Of a stretch of 64,000 bases of DNA, positions 12,412 through 21,849 are shown in pieces. Source of the stretch: Symbiodinium sp. CCMP2592. Taxonomy: Eukaryota; Sar; Dinophyceae; Suessiales; Symbiodiniaceae. The notes beneath the pieces are model-generated. The model made no database searches. It saw nothing but the letters and a program-made list of their open reading frames with translations, and was not told the DNA's origin. Each line of letters starts with the position of its first letter. Positions within the stretch are counted from its first letter, which is position 1. The translations under genes were made by a program, and so were the position numbers. The DNA lies in contig CAJNDT010001269.1 of assembly GCA_905221615.1 (NCBI GenBank), forward strand, positions 62,001 to 126,000, given 5' to 3'.

Positions 12412-12548
12412 GAGCCAACTGTACACAGAGCCCTGCAGGGCTTGAACCAACTGTACACGAACCCCCGGAGGGCTTGACATTGAACCAACTGCACAGGGAG
12501 CCCTGCAGGGCTTGAACCAACTGTACACGGTGCCCGCCGGGAGGACTT
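12412..12548 (-). repeat. Four ~32-38 bp tandem repeats with palindromic core, at the 3' end of retroelement 1
   Basis: Units at about 12412-12443, 12444-12481, 12482-12513 and 12514-12548 all begin GARCCAACTGTACAC (one has GCACAG) and most contain the palindrome GCCCTGCAGGGC or a GC-rich variant. The stop codon of the element's last ORF (12548-12550) abuts the array. On the element's coding strand each unit can form a short hairpin. The array is probably part of the element's 3' untranslated end. Confidence 0.75.
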
Positions 12549-15195
12549 CACTTTGCCTTTAAAACGTTTCGCCATCCCGTAGATTGCTGGGCCGAGAAGA
12601 TAAGAAGCGCAACATTAACAATGTCAGGGCAGTGACTTTTGGGACCCCCAGTTGTAAAAGGGACCCCCAGTTCACACGAAAAAGCTTTACCGGCCTCCCC
12701 TTGGGGCTCCTGTCGGAGTCTCTGCTCCGACCCTTGCCAGAGCCCCTTGGAGTGGGCTTCGACCTTTGCAGTCCACGGCGCGTAAGAGAGGATGGCGCTC
12801 GTCGGAATTGGTTGACTGGTCAACCAGATTCCGTTGCCCGGAAGACACAGCCCTCCTGGGCAGCCTTGACGGCGTCCACTGTCACTGCGACTTCGAGGTC
12901 GGACCGCCACCTGCCAGACTTGCAGGACGGATCTTGCAGGTGGAGCCCGTTCAGTTGAATCGGGGGTACCTTGGAATGTGCCGTGGAGAAGGATCGGAGG
13001 CGGGGTGGCAATGGCACCAGGGCCGACCACCCCTGACAGGGTATGCCCAGCCCAAGCGGCTGCATACCAAGCTCCTGCATCCTCTCCTGGGAGCGGGTCG
13101 GCCTGTCTGAGCACGAACCTGGACTTCGAGTTCGTGTGTTCCAAACGCTGCAAGAGCGCCAGGTCGATCTCGAGCTCCGTGGCGGCCGGCTCCTGACGCA
13201 AGGCCGACACCAGTGAGGTGACCGGCACCCAGCCCTCCTCGGAGATCAAGTTGCCTCCGTCCGCACCTCGCACTCCTTCGTGACGAAGGATCCTTGTGAC
13301 GGCATGATCGATTTGGGCTTCGGCGGGTTTTCCTTTGCCCTTGCCCTTTCCTTTACCCTTCTTGCCTTTGCCCCCTTTGGGGGTCTGCTTTCCCTTGTCG
13401 CCCTTTCCTTTCCCTTTGGAGGGCCCCTTGCCGTCGCCTCCGACGCGGGTTCTCCAAGAGCTGTCGCGCTCTTCCATCCAGGCCATCAGGGCCCGGCGCG
13501 TATGCTCTTCCCAAGGAAGGGAACAGACACCGGCTCGATGACTGAAGGCCTCCTCGGGTCCGGGACTGAAACAGTCCTCGGACCCAAGTGACCTGAGCCA
13601 GCGCCCGATGCCTTGGGCGAAGGATGGAGGTGTCGCCTCCAGCAGCTGCTTCGCTGCTTCCTGTGGGTCGCGTCGCGGGAGCAGCTCCCGCCGGCCGCCC
13701 AAGAGACTACAGGCTTCTTCAGGCAGCAAGGTCCTAACCCCTACACCCTGGGGGTTTGAGCCTAAAAGCAACAGGGGCTGGGGGTTAGAGGGGACCCATG
13801 AACCGTCGTGCAAGGCAGGGAGAGGCTTGGTGGGGTCCCAAACGAGGCTTTCCCCTAACCTACCTGAGGGCTTAGGGGCAGCGTTCCTAAGGTAGGGGAG
13901 CGAGGAGTCCAGCTTCAGGGGTCCAGGCTTCCAGGTTTCGGGTGGGGCGTTAGAGTCGGGGGCTCTCCACTCAAGGTTGTAGCGGGCCAACGGGAGCGTA
14001 ACAGGCTCCTCGTCGATCACCGGGCGAAGTTTGGGAGGGTGCCTACGGGACCCGTCCTTTTTGACGGCAACCAAAGCCCACCTCCTCCACCAAACCTGAT
14101 CCCCGAACGACCTCCCGCTAAACAAATCCAGCTGAGAGAACCAACCATCCCCAAGCCCTTTCCTCAAGCCTTTCAACCCTGTACTCTGAAGGGAATCAAC
14201 CACAATGCACTTAGGATCAAAGTGGAGGGCGTCAGCAAGGGGAACCTGAGAACCACCTCTACCTAAGGACCAACAAAGCACATCGGGTTTTCCTGCTGGC
14301 GCCGTCGGCGCGGTGGGTCCCGACCACTCTGGCCCTAGGCGCTGCTGATGGGTGCACACAGCCCCTTCTTTGGTGAGCTCGCGGGTGTAAACCGGCGGGC
14401 CGAGGGCCAGTTCGTGGATCCTCAGAGGAAGGGGTCCCGTCACAGAAGTGGGGGGCCCAGGAGGGGAGCGCCGGAGGCAGAGCTGAAGGGCGATGCCGCG
14501 GTCATCATGTTCCATAGTCGCCCACAGCAGGGCGCGGTTCGCCCAAGAGCGGTCAAGAAGCTCAACCATGGTGCCTCTGCCCTCTATCCGCTCGAGATTG
14601 TTCTCGCGGAGCACGTCCGGAACGTTCTTACGAGTCAGATCATCCGCTACCACATTGTGGTAGGTCCTGATGTATTCGGCGTAAAGCCGAAAGTGTCCCA
14701 CTGCTTCCGCGGCGCCCAGGATCTGAAGGAGGAAGCGGGCCGCAGGCGGGCTGGCTTCCCGCGAGGCGATCCAACGGACAACGTTCTGGTTGTCTCCCGC
14801 GTAGACCACTACCTTCCCAGACCAGGCCCGCCAACGGGCGGCGACCAGACAAAGGACCGCCAGCAACTCAGCCAGCGAGATCATCACATCTTCCTCGCCT
14901 TCTTCCGACGCGGGGCCGGGAGAGAAACTCTCCTCGTCCCCTTCCTGCGGAGAGGAGCCTGAGGTGCGCCCGGGGCCGAATCGGCCCTCGGGCTTCTCCG
15001 AATCTTCTCTCCCAAGGTAGGATGAAGAGAGGAACTCCCGCAGAGCTGCCCAGAGGTCTTTGACGGGCTCCACAACAGCGACCCTGGCCTCCCAGTCGAT
15101 AGCCCCCACCACCTGTGTGGTAGCGTCCCCCGAGGCCCAAACAACCTGGTCCTGCAGGCCCGGGAAAGATAGATACTCCGGAAGGGTCAGAGCCC
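12548..15195 (-). CDS. Retroelement 1 polyprotein 3' part: RNase H, MTase-like region, G/K linker, Tpt1/KptA-like domain
   Basis: Starts in the frame that continues the RT after a frame break near 15195; the first in-frame Met codon is at 15112. RNase H: LAELLAVLCLVAARWRAW, VVVYAGDNQNVVRWI, and RTYHNVVADDLTR (acidic E, D, D set). Next comes an MTase-like stretch: DPKCIVVDSL, SFGDQVWWRRWALVAV, WDPTKPLPALHDGSW and RTLLPEEACSLLG, which resemble motifs VI, VIII and IX but lack the PCQ motif. A (GK)n linker lies at about 13310-13430. The Tpt1-like domain (about 13310-12795) has ILRHEG, EEGWVPVTSL, TNSKSRFVLR, AGHT, LLHGTF and NGIWLTSQPIP. Its middle (QLNGLHLQDPS, EVAVTVDAVKAAQEG) lies in another frame (12980-12835), so two compensating frameshifts are present. 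The Arg expected before GHT is Ala here. Confidence 0.75.
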
Positions 15196-16330
15196 CTCAA
15201 TTCCTGAACCAGGCGCAGCGGGACGACGCGATTTCCATGGTCGAATTGAGGTAGATGGAGGAGGTGGTAAGCTTTTTCAATCTTGACGATTGGCAAACTG
15301 ACCGTTCCACGCCCGGTGTCGTACGTCAATCCCCAAATGAGCTTCCTCGTCTCCAACGCCCCTTCGACAGCGTCTTTTTCCGGGTTAATGGCCCGTGGGC
15401 CAAGAGCGGCGCGGGTCATTTGCTCCGCGACCTCGACTGAAACCCAAGGGCGAAGCCCGATGTCCGGCTCCACCAGGACAGTATCGTCCATCAAGACAAA
15501 GGAGTGAAAGGCAACGTCGGCGGCCTCCCACCGCCCATTGGAGGGTCCGTGCGCCTCATGGCCTGCCTTGAGCACCCAAGCAAATCCCATGTATTCGCCT
15601 GGTGCACCCCGCCATCCAAAGGTCATGTACCCGTAGAGGAGTGTAGCATCATGGTCGGCCTCCACGTAGCTAGCGGGGAGGTCTGCGGCAAAGAACTTCG
15701 TGTCTGCCAGCGCGACTGGGAGCCACTTGAAGGCGTCCGAGACGTCCTTTTTACTCAGAAGGATAGGGACGCCGGGGAACTTGAGCCCCCAGTAGAGGAT
15801 AACCCTGGCAACCTCTCTGTGTTTAGGTTGCAAGGCTGGCGGAAAGTCCTCCTTGGTGCAGAACCGATTCACCGGGGTAGCGTCCCACACAACCCTGCCT
15901 TTGTCTGAAACCGTTCTGTCCGGGTTCATTTTAGGCACTCTCGCCATGGGGACAGAGATAACCCCATCGAGACCTTCCCCTTGGTCGTAGCATACCAGGA
16001 CCCGGCCCCTGACAACGTCCTTCCACAGCTGAGCGGCCGCCTCGTCCATATGTGCCTTGAGGCTGGGGTGGGGTGCGCACTTGAGTCTCGCAGATTCCTT
16101 CAGGGGCACTTGCGCTTCCACTCCCCACACTGCCACATGTCTCGCTCTCTCGAGGAGGGGAGGAGGCACCAGGCCATCAAGCGTGGGTCCGTGTAACCCT
16201 TCGAAGTGATCCCCGTGGCGCTGGATGTAGGTTCTCTTAATTGCTCTCATTGCTTCTTGCCAGCCGCCGGCAGCTCGAAGGAGCAGCGACCCCTCCGCTG
16301 CTACACTTCGGAGTCCTTCCTTGGAGAACT
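14868..16330 (-). CDS. Retroelement 1 reverse transcriptase
   Basis: The Met codon lies at 16250, but the frame is open and protein-like further upstream to about 16330, where it overlaps the end of the Gag-like ORF. The RT has a primer-side region GRVVWDATPVNRF, the palm aspartate in LLSKKDVSDAFKWLPV, LLYGYMTFGWRGAPGEYMGF, and the catalytic box FVLMDDTVLVE (M-D-D) near 15473-15500. Then follow LETRKLIWGL and a thumb-like tail. Meaningful sequence ends at LRLVQELRG near 15195; the continuation (LTLPEYLSF...QDQVVWASG) is in another frame, so residues after this point in this frame are not biological. The break sits at a run of G/C and could be a mutation, an assembly error or programmed. Confidence 0.85.
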
Positions 16331-19300
16331 GAGCAGCCTCTTGGACTGCGTCAAGTAGGCTGCGTGATACAGGAGATCATGGATGAAGACCCGCAGGTCC
16401 CTCTCGGCTCGTGTCATGCTGCCGGGCTCGAAAGACAAAGCCTCGGCTGCCTGACAAGCGAGGCCATGGAGCTCCACCCGCAAGGGCTCAGCAGCCGCGC
16501 GCACCTCTGACCAGGAGGGGGAAACGTGGGCTTGAGCCCACAAGCAGGCAGCGGCCACGTGCAACAGTAGGCACTGGCGCGGCTCACAGTCCGGTTGTGG
16601 CTCGTCGCGAGGCTCCAAAATACCTCCCAGCTCTGCGGGGACGGCCAGAGTGTCCCCGTAGTCCAGAACGTCCCAGGCATAGGGTCCCCATGACAACTGG
16701 GCGGACCCGGGGGCATCGCTGGATGCAACCCAAGAGGTGCGGGTAAGAGTGGCCCGCGTGGCCTGTGAGTCGCCTACCTTGGCAAGGAAAGCCTCCGCTT
16801 CGACAGCGAGCTCCGGGGCGCCCTTGAGCACAGCGTCGTCTAGTGCTTGCTGCACATGCCGGGGACCGGGTGGCCCTTGGACATGCAGCAACCGGTTGCG
16901 CAAATAGCAGGCCAGCGTAGGCGGGACGTCCGGGACCAGACCGGAAGACTCCACGCTAGCCATCTCGGCCTCCCGCTTTCGAGTAGCCTCGGTGCTCTGT
17001 TGGAGGGAGACGGTTCGAAGCGGTGGAGAAGAGTGGTTGGCTGTCCAGTCCAAAGCACTGCCGGCCATGGCTTCCGCGAGGCCTGACTCCAGGTCCGTAG
17101 CAAAGAAGTTGCCTAGCTCAGGAGGGGGTTGAGCCCAGCCAGCTCGGGTGTCACTGGGCTCAGCCGTAGAGTTGGCAGCGCCGACCTTAGCTGCGGCAGC
17201 GGCGGCCTTGGCTTTGGCCTTTGCTGCCTTTCCCTCCGCGACAGCGGCAGACACTTTGTCGGCTTGGGCCTTGCGCAGGGCGGCCACCGCTTTATCGACG
17301 TCGGCTGCACCAGACATCTTTGGCTGGCCAAGGTGGCCACCCCGCCGAAGAAGCTGCATCTGAACGCTGAAATCGAGAGAATGCCACCCGGGACTGGGCT
17401 TCTCGTGCGAGTGTGCACAAGACTGGGCATGGCACCCTCGACGCGACATGGCGTCCCAACAGAAATACTTGCCGGTGCGCTGACACTTCGGCCTGTGGTC
17501 CATAGATCTCTGCACCTCCTTGTTGCTCAGAGGTTTGCCGAGGAGCGCGGGTGCAGACGTGTTAGCCCCGACCTTGGGGCCTGGGACCGTATCGGTCCTC
17601 TGGCCCGTGTCGCCCTGCTCTCCGGCGCGTCCCCCAGCGAGGCCCGCTTGAGGCCCTTTGAGGGCGAGCTGCCAGCAGGTCCTTTCCAAGATCCGACGCT
17701 GCCGGGGTAGGACATCGGTCTGGAAATATTCGAGAGGGTCTTCCAATTCGAAGGTCTGCGGGAGACGCAACCAGGGATTCCCGTCTACGCCGGGTGCGGT
17801 GCAGAAGAATTTTAACCTCTCAAAAGAGGGTGCCTCCTCTCCCATCTCTCGGCGAACTTTGCGTTCGATGTCCCGAACTTCTTCCATGAATCGGCTCCAG
17901 AGCTCATCCCACGTAGAAATGATGAGATGGAGCGGCCATGCATGGGCAGTCTCCTCTGCCATCCGCAGGAGACCACTAGCGGCTCGCTCCCACCCTCCAT
18001 AATGTTGTACCCCGAAGATACAGGCGAGGGCCCAGCATTGACGGAGGGCGTTTCTGTACCACAGGGTCAAAGTGGCCGGAGCTCTGGGCTTTTTCTCCAG
18101 CTTGATATCGCCAGGGACAGAGTAGCTGTCGAACTCGGCTTCGGAAGTCGCGGGGAAATCTCCCGTGGTGAGAGAGTATTCCGGAATGTTCCCTTTGCCG
18201 CCCACGCAAAGACCGCTGACCCCAAAAGCGAACCTGTTGGTAATGTTAATGGGGAATTTAAGACTTCTCAGCAAGGGGCGATCCTGGGTAGCGGTGTTCC
18301 GGAGGGCGTGGAAAAGTTCCTTGCCCACTGTCGCTTCCCCCAGAGGGACCGTGAGAGAGTCACAGCCTCGAACCAGGTACAAGCATCTCTCTTCTACCTT
18401 CCCAACAGAGGAGAGCTTTCCCCGCTCTTGCGAAGCGGCCTCATCTTTGGAGGTAACCGCTTTGGCAATGGCCTGCAATGCCTTGGTTGCTTCGTCTGCA
18501 AAGGCCGGTGGAGGAGCGGTGTACGCACCAGCTCGGTACCAATCGGGTGGATGGACAGCGGTCGAAGCGAGGGAGGCCTGCTTGCGTCTCATCAAACCCT
18601 GCACCAAATCTCCTTCAACTCCCATTGCATTGTCGGGCGTTCCCGCTCCTGGGACGGGTCCCAGGGGAAACGGGCCGCCATACCGTGCGGCGGGAAGGGC
18701 AGGGGTTTGGAGGAAGGCCGGGGCCAAAGAGGAAGAGCTGCTAAGTCCGGGTTGGGATGCCCTGGAAAAATCTGTGAACGCAACGGTCCTCGGGACTTCA
18801 TCTCCTGGGTCTCTTTGTCCTGCGGGGTCAGGTTCCGGGGGTGAAACACCCCACGGAACATTCCCTTTGCCGTCGGAACTGTACGCGTTGTGAGGCATCT
18901 GAAGCAGCTGCTTCATGTCCGGTGTTCGATCCGGCAGAGCCTGAGAGTCGCCACAGATCAGTCTCAAGACTTGCAGCACATCCGGGTTGCTGCCCGGCTG
19001 AGAGCCGTCCAGACACCTTCTAGCTTCGACCCTGAGGTCCTCGAGGGTTTGGAGCGCTCGACTCCCAGTAAGAGGGACTGCCGAGTGGTCTCGGTAAGCA
19101 CCATCGAGGGCCTCATCCAGAGTTTCTCCTGACACCATCCTCTGGACAACTCCCGGGAGGAGTTGGGAGGCACTAGGCAAAAGAATCGAGGGTGGTGCAG
19201 GCACGCTGTCGCTTTCCTGGGGAAGTTGAACCCGGGAAGTTACGGAAGGGTCCGCTGGCTTGGGCTCAGGCGAGACCTTAGGCTTACGCTCCTCCTTGGC

Positions 19301-20752
19301 TCCATGGAGCCTGCAGAGCTTGACTCCACCCTTGGTGTGGTACGGTGTTTGCAGGCACCCCTCCACTGAGCAGGTTCTTCCTTTCAGAGACGCTTGATAA
19401 ATGGCCCGGTGATAGTCGCAAAGGGCGACCGCGTGGGTGCCATCTATGAGCCTCTTGAGGCCTTCCTGGCAACTGACAATCTCATCTGCCTTCAGGAGGG
19501 GCTCTGGCTGATGTCGGGCTAAGTCCCTGCAGGGTTCCATCGCCAAAGGCTTGGCATTAGGAGTACCGAGGTCCATGCCCACCTGGTCAGCCTGACATGT
19601 GTTTCCTTCCTCTGCTTCAGACTCGGTCTCTGAGTCTTCATGCCTGGGGCCTGCCCCCTCGGCGCCTGGGCGCGAACCGCGCCTCGGGCTCCTTCGGCAG
19701 CAGATGCCACACAAAGTTCCACAAATCAACTTACCTATACGCCTTGTGGTTTGCCGGAAGCAAGAGCACCACAAAAGCCCAAAGAACCAAGTGAGAATGG
19801 CGCACCGGGCCCAAGGTCCCCTGCCGGCCAAATCCTGAAGGTCCAGCTCCTGAACTTGTGGTACCACCGCGCTGGTACCCACGTGAATTGCCGGTTCTCC
19901 CTCTGCGGTACATGGTTGATGGGCGCACAGGTGGATCCGACACTCTGAGGCTTCAATAAGGTTCCGGAAGTACCGGTGGGATGAGGCCTTAACCTCATCG
20001 CACGCACAAATGAAGCCGTGCCGGTTGGTCCGGCCCCGCACGGTTCCGTGGCGGAGTCTGGCAATCGCTGTACCATCCGTAATCAGAAGATCGTGCGGTA
20101 GACGATTGAGGCCCCTGCCTCTAACCTCTGATTGCACGTATGCAACGGACCACGGTTCTCCAGCACATGGACCTTTCCAGTTAGGCCTGAATGGCCTTTC
20201 TCCCAAAAGTCGCGAGACCTCACTCCAGGGCGCGTCTCCCCGGAAGTACCGTACCAATGCTCTGGAGTGCACAACAATTGGGAAGACAACCCAGGTGTAC
20301 GTCCAGACACCCAGCTGCAGCAGGAATACCCCAACTATTCCGACCATGAGCCAGTACGTCCAGCGAACCGCAAATAGGATTGATGAGCATAAAGGGCCAC
20401 AATATTGCTGTGCATACACCTTGCAAAGGTCCCATATCGGAAGGATTCTCTGGACCATAAGGTCCCAGAGAAACGCTTTCCAGCTTTCCCAACCGCTAGG
20501 TTCCTCCGGTGCGGAAGTGGTACCGATCAGCTCTGGTTCCTCGGCCTCCATCCATGCCCCCACAAAGGGTAGCCAGGACAGGTCCGGGACCGAAATCAGT
20601 CCTCGGACCCCCCAAAGGTCAGGGACTTCACTCGGTTCCTCCATCGCCGGGAACGGGGTTGTGGTGGCAGTGGAATTAAAAGACTTCTCCAGCGTACTGG
20701 CCGTAAGCAGGGCAGCGCCTGCTATGGCCCTCGCGGGAACCCACACCATCAC
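16301..20752 (-). CDS. Retroelement 1 ORF1: Gag-like protein with membrane segments and zinc-binding motifs
   Basis: 1,483 aa. Residues about 123-161 form a long hydrophobic stretch (SSILFAVRWTYW, LMVGIVGVFLLQLGVW, WVVFPIVV), probably one or two membrane spans. A second short hydrophobic, Cys-rich segment (AILTWFFGLLWC) lies near residue 325. A Cys/His cluster (CSVEGC....C..H) follows near residue 480. A CCCH-type finger (FCWDAMSRRGC, then HAQSCAHSHE) is encoded near 17470-17400, followed by an Ala/Lys-rich helix (KAAKAKAKAAAAAAK). The position 5' of the RT and the RNA-binding-type finger argue for a Gag-like role. The sensible frame appears to shift into the RT frame near 16325, shortly before the stop at 16301. 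The start ATG at 20752 lies 40 bp downstream of spliced-leader-like sequence. Confidence 0.65.
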   Translation of the reverse strand: MMVWVPARAIAGAALLTASTLEKSFNSTATTTPFPAMEEPSEVPDLWGVRGLISVPDLSWLPFVGAWMEAEEPELIGTTSAPEEPSGWESWKAFLWDLMVQRILPIWDLCKVYAQQYCGPLCSSILFAVRWTYWLMVGIVGVFLLQLGVWTYTWVVFPIVVHSRALVRYFRGDAPWSEVSRLLGERPFRPNWKGPCAGEPWSVAYVQSEVRGRGLNRLPHDLLITDGTAIARLRHGTVRGRTNRHGFICACDEVKASSHRYFRNLIEASECRIHLCAHQPCTAEGEPAIHVGTSAVVPQVQELDLQDLAGRGPWARCAILTWFFGLLWCSCFRQTTRRIGKLICGTLCGICCRRSPRRGSRPGAEGAGPRHEDSETESEAEEGNTCQADQVGMDLGTPNAKPLAMEPCRDLARHQPEPLLKADEIVSCQEGLKRLIDGTHAVALCDYHRAIYQASLKGRTCSVEGCLQTPYHTKGGVKLCRLHGAKEERKPKVSPEPKPADPSVTSRVQLPQESDSVPAPPSILLPSASQLLPGVVQRMVSGETLDEALDGAYRDHSAVPLTGSRALQTLEDLRVEARRCLDGSQPGSNPDVLQVLRLICGDSQALPDRTPDMKQLLQMPHNAYSSDGKGNVPWGVSPPEPDPAGQRDPGDEVPRTVAFTDFSRASQPGLSSSSSLAPAFLQTPALPAARYGGPFPLGPVPGAGTPDNAMGVEGDLVQGLMRRKQASLASTAVHPPDWYRAGAYTAPPPAFADEATKALQAIAKAVTSKDEAASQERGKLSSVGKVEERCLYLVRGCDSLTVPLGEATVGKELFHALRNTATQDRPLLRSLKFPINITNRFAFGVSGLCVGGKGNIPEYSLTTGDFPATSEAEFDSYSVPGDIKLEKKPRAPATLTLWYRNALRQCWALACIFGVQHYGGWERAASGLLRMAEETAHAWPLHLIISTWDELWSRFMEEVRDIERKVRREMGEEAPSFERLKFFCTAPGVDGNPWLRLPQTFELEDPLEYFQTDVLPRQRRILERTCWQLALKGPQAGLAGGRAGEQGDTGQRTDTVPGPKVGANTSAPALLGKPLSNKEVQRSMDHRPKCQRTGKYFCWDAMSRRGCHAQSCAHSHEKPSPGWHSLDFSVQMQLLRRGGHLGQPKMSGAADVDKAVAALRKAQADKVSAAVAEGKAAKAKAKAAAAAAKVGAANSTAEPSDTRAGWAQPPPELGNFFATDLESGLAEAMAGSALDWTANHSSPPLRTVSLQQSTEATRKREAEMASVESSGLVPDVPPTLACYLRNRLLHVQGPPGPRHVQQALDDAVLKGAPELAVEAEAFLAKVGDSQATRATLTRTSWVASSDAPGSAQLSWGPYAWDVLDYGDTLAVPAELGGILEPRDEPQPDCEPRQCLLLHVAAACLWAQAHVSPSWSEVRAAAEPLRVELHGLACQAAEALSFEPGSMTRAERDLRVFIHDLLYHAAYLTQSKRLLSSPRKDSEV

Positions 20753-20791
20753 GCTTTGCGGAGCCCCGGGCTACCTAAAAAACTAAGCTAC

Positions 20792-20803
20792 CTTGAGCCT
20801 AAA
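20792..20803 (-). promoter_or_regulatory. Spliced-leader-like relic 5' of retroelement 1
   Basis: The minus strand reads TTTAGGCTCAAG, which matches the last 12 nt of the dinoflagellate spliced leader (TTTTGGCTCAAG) at 11 of 12 positions. It lies on the coding strand 40 nt upstream of the ORF1 ATG. A retained leader is expected if the element was copied from a trans-spliced mRNA. Confidence 0.45.
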
Positions 20804-20809
20804 CGTGCG

Positions 20810-21840
20810 GTGAGACAGAGGTGAAACCCTACGCACACTACGCTGTACTAACCGATTTCGGTCTCAAAGAGGTTTCGGCGCCCACACTGGGACAATCCAG
20901 GCGAGGCATATGGCTCGGAGTCTGACAAGTGAGACATAACAAAGAGGCTTAGGGTTAGGGTTTGAGAGTTTAGGGTTTGGGCTTTAAGGTTTCAGGGCTG
21001 GGTTGAGGGTTTCGGAGCTGATGGCTTAGGGTCTAGCAGTTGGCAGCACCACAAGTTCCTCGTTCAATGCGTTCTTAAGGGTTTCTTACAAGACTGAAGA
21101 GCTATCAGAGCTCTAGGGGTCTTGTAAGGCTCGCTTGTGGGATGCCGCACTCTGTCTTTGGGCGACCCGGACAACGACCGTTCACACAGTTAGTCTGGGG
21201 TTCAGGAGTATCGGGCTTGGGGGCAGAAACTTGTATGTACCCGACAGAAGCTTATATAAGTTGTGGTGAATGAGTCGTGATGGGTGGGTTAGAAGGTTTT
21301 GGACTCTGGGGGTCAAAAATCAACGCCCTGAACAGCACGAACCTGAACTTCAAACTACAGCTTGCGTGGTGGGTTCAAGCCCTCAGACCCCAGACCTACG
21401 CCAGAGCTTACCCACTTCTCGATGATGGAGGGTCTAGGACTGTCGATGTTCTTGGTTTCAGGGTTTTACGATTTGAAGACGGAACCCCTGCAGCGGAACT
21501 AAGTATAGACCTGAGCCCCGGCGCGTCCCACTGCTTGCTCTTGCGGACCCTTCCTTCTTCGAGCACGAACTACAAAATGCCGAACTTCTCTGGCCAAAAC
21601 TGTCAAGAGCCAAACTTTCTTTCCGGTAACAGGACCGGGATTAGGAAAGACCATCTTCTCCTAGTTTCGGCCGGTAGCGGGTGCCAGCAAAGGCTGGCAA
21701 ACTTCGAATGGAGTCCTACCAGTTGTACTATGAAGATTGCCTGTCAGAACAGAACATGAAAGAATGCGTGGCAAGCTGGATTGCAACAGCAACTTTAGCA
21801 CACCCTGCAAGCCAATCTTTCCTAACATCTAACTTCCCTT
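20810..21840. other. Intergenic DNA between retroelement 1 and the LINE remnant
   Basis: Holds a dense telomere-like stretch at 20945-21016 (repeated TTAGGGTTTGG variants). The plus-strand frame at 21277-21759 has no recognisable family and reads like translated repeat-rich DNA. No gene is called. Confidence 0.45.
20945..21016 (+). repeat. Degenerate TTTAGGG telomere-like stretch
   Basis: Reads as serial TTAGGG/TTTAGGG variants with G-rich interruptions (GCTTAGGGTTAGGGTTTGAG and so on). Similar short tracts recur through the window in both orientations. Confidence 0.7.
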
Positions 21841-21849
21841 TCCCCTGCG

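Larger units (their letters stand above)
12412..20803 (-). mobile_element. Retroelement 1: Gag-like / RT / RNase H / MTase-like / Tpt1-like
   Basis: An 8.4-kb minus-strand unit that starts near a spliced-leader-like sequence (20803-20792) and ends in tandem repeats (12412-12548). Order 5'-3': Gag-like ORF (20752-16301), reverse transcriptase (about 16330-15195), RNase H (about 15195-14500), MTase-like stretch, G/K-rich linker and Tpt1/KptA-type domain. Three reading-frame breaks separate or interrupt the parts: near 16325, near 15195, and a pair inside the Tpt1-like domain. No LTRs were recognised by eye and no tyrosine recombinase or integrase motif was seen, so the class is open (DIRS-like or non-LTR-like). 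The copy is probably decayed. Confidence 0.8.

Noticed and set aside
12412..12548. T-arm-like GGTTCAAGCCC in the tandem repeats
   Set aside because: It recurs as part of a 32-38 bp repeat with a palindrome, and no cloverleaf surrounds it.
13280..14962. Plus-strand open frames opposite retroelement 1
   Set aside because: Shadow frames of a GC-rich coding strand; the minus strand holds recognisable RNase H and Tpt1-like motifs.
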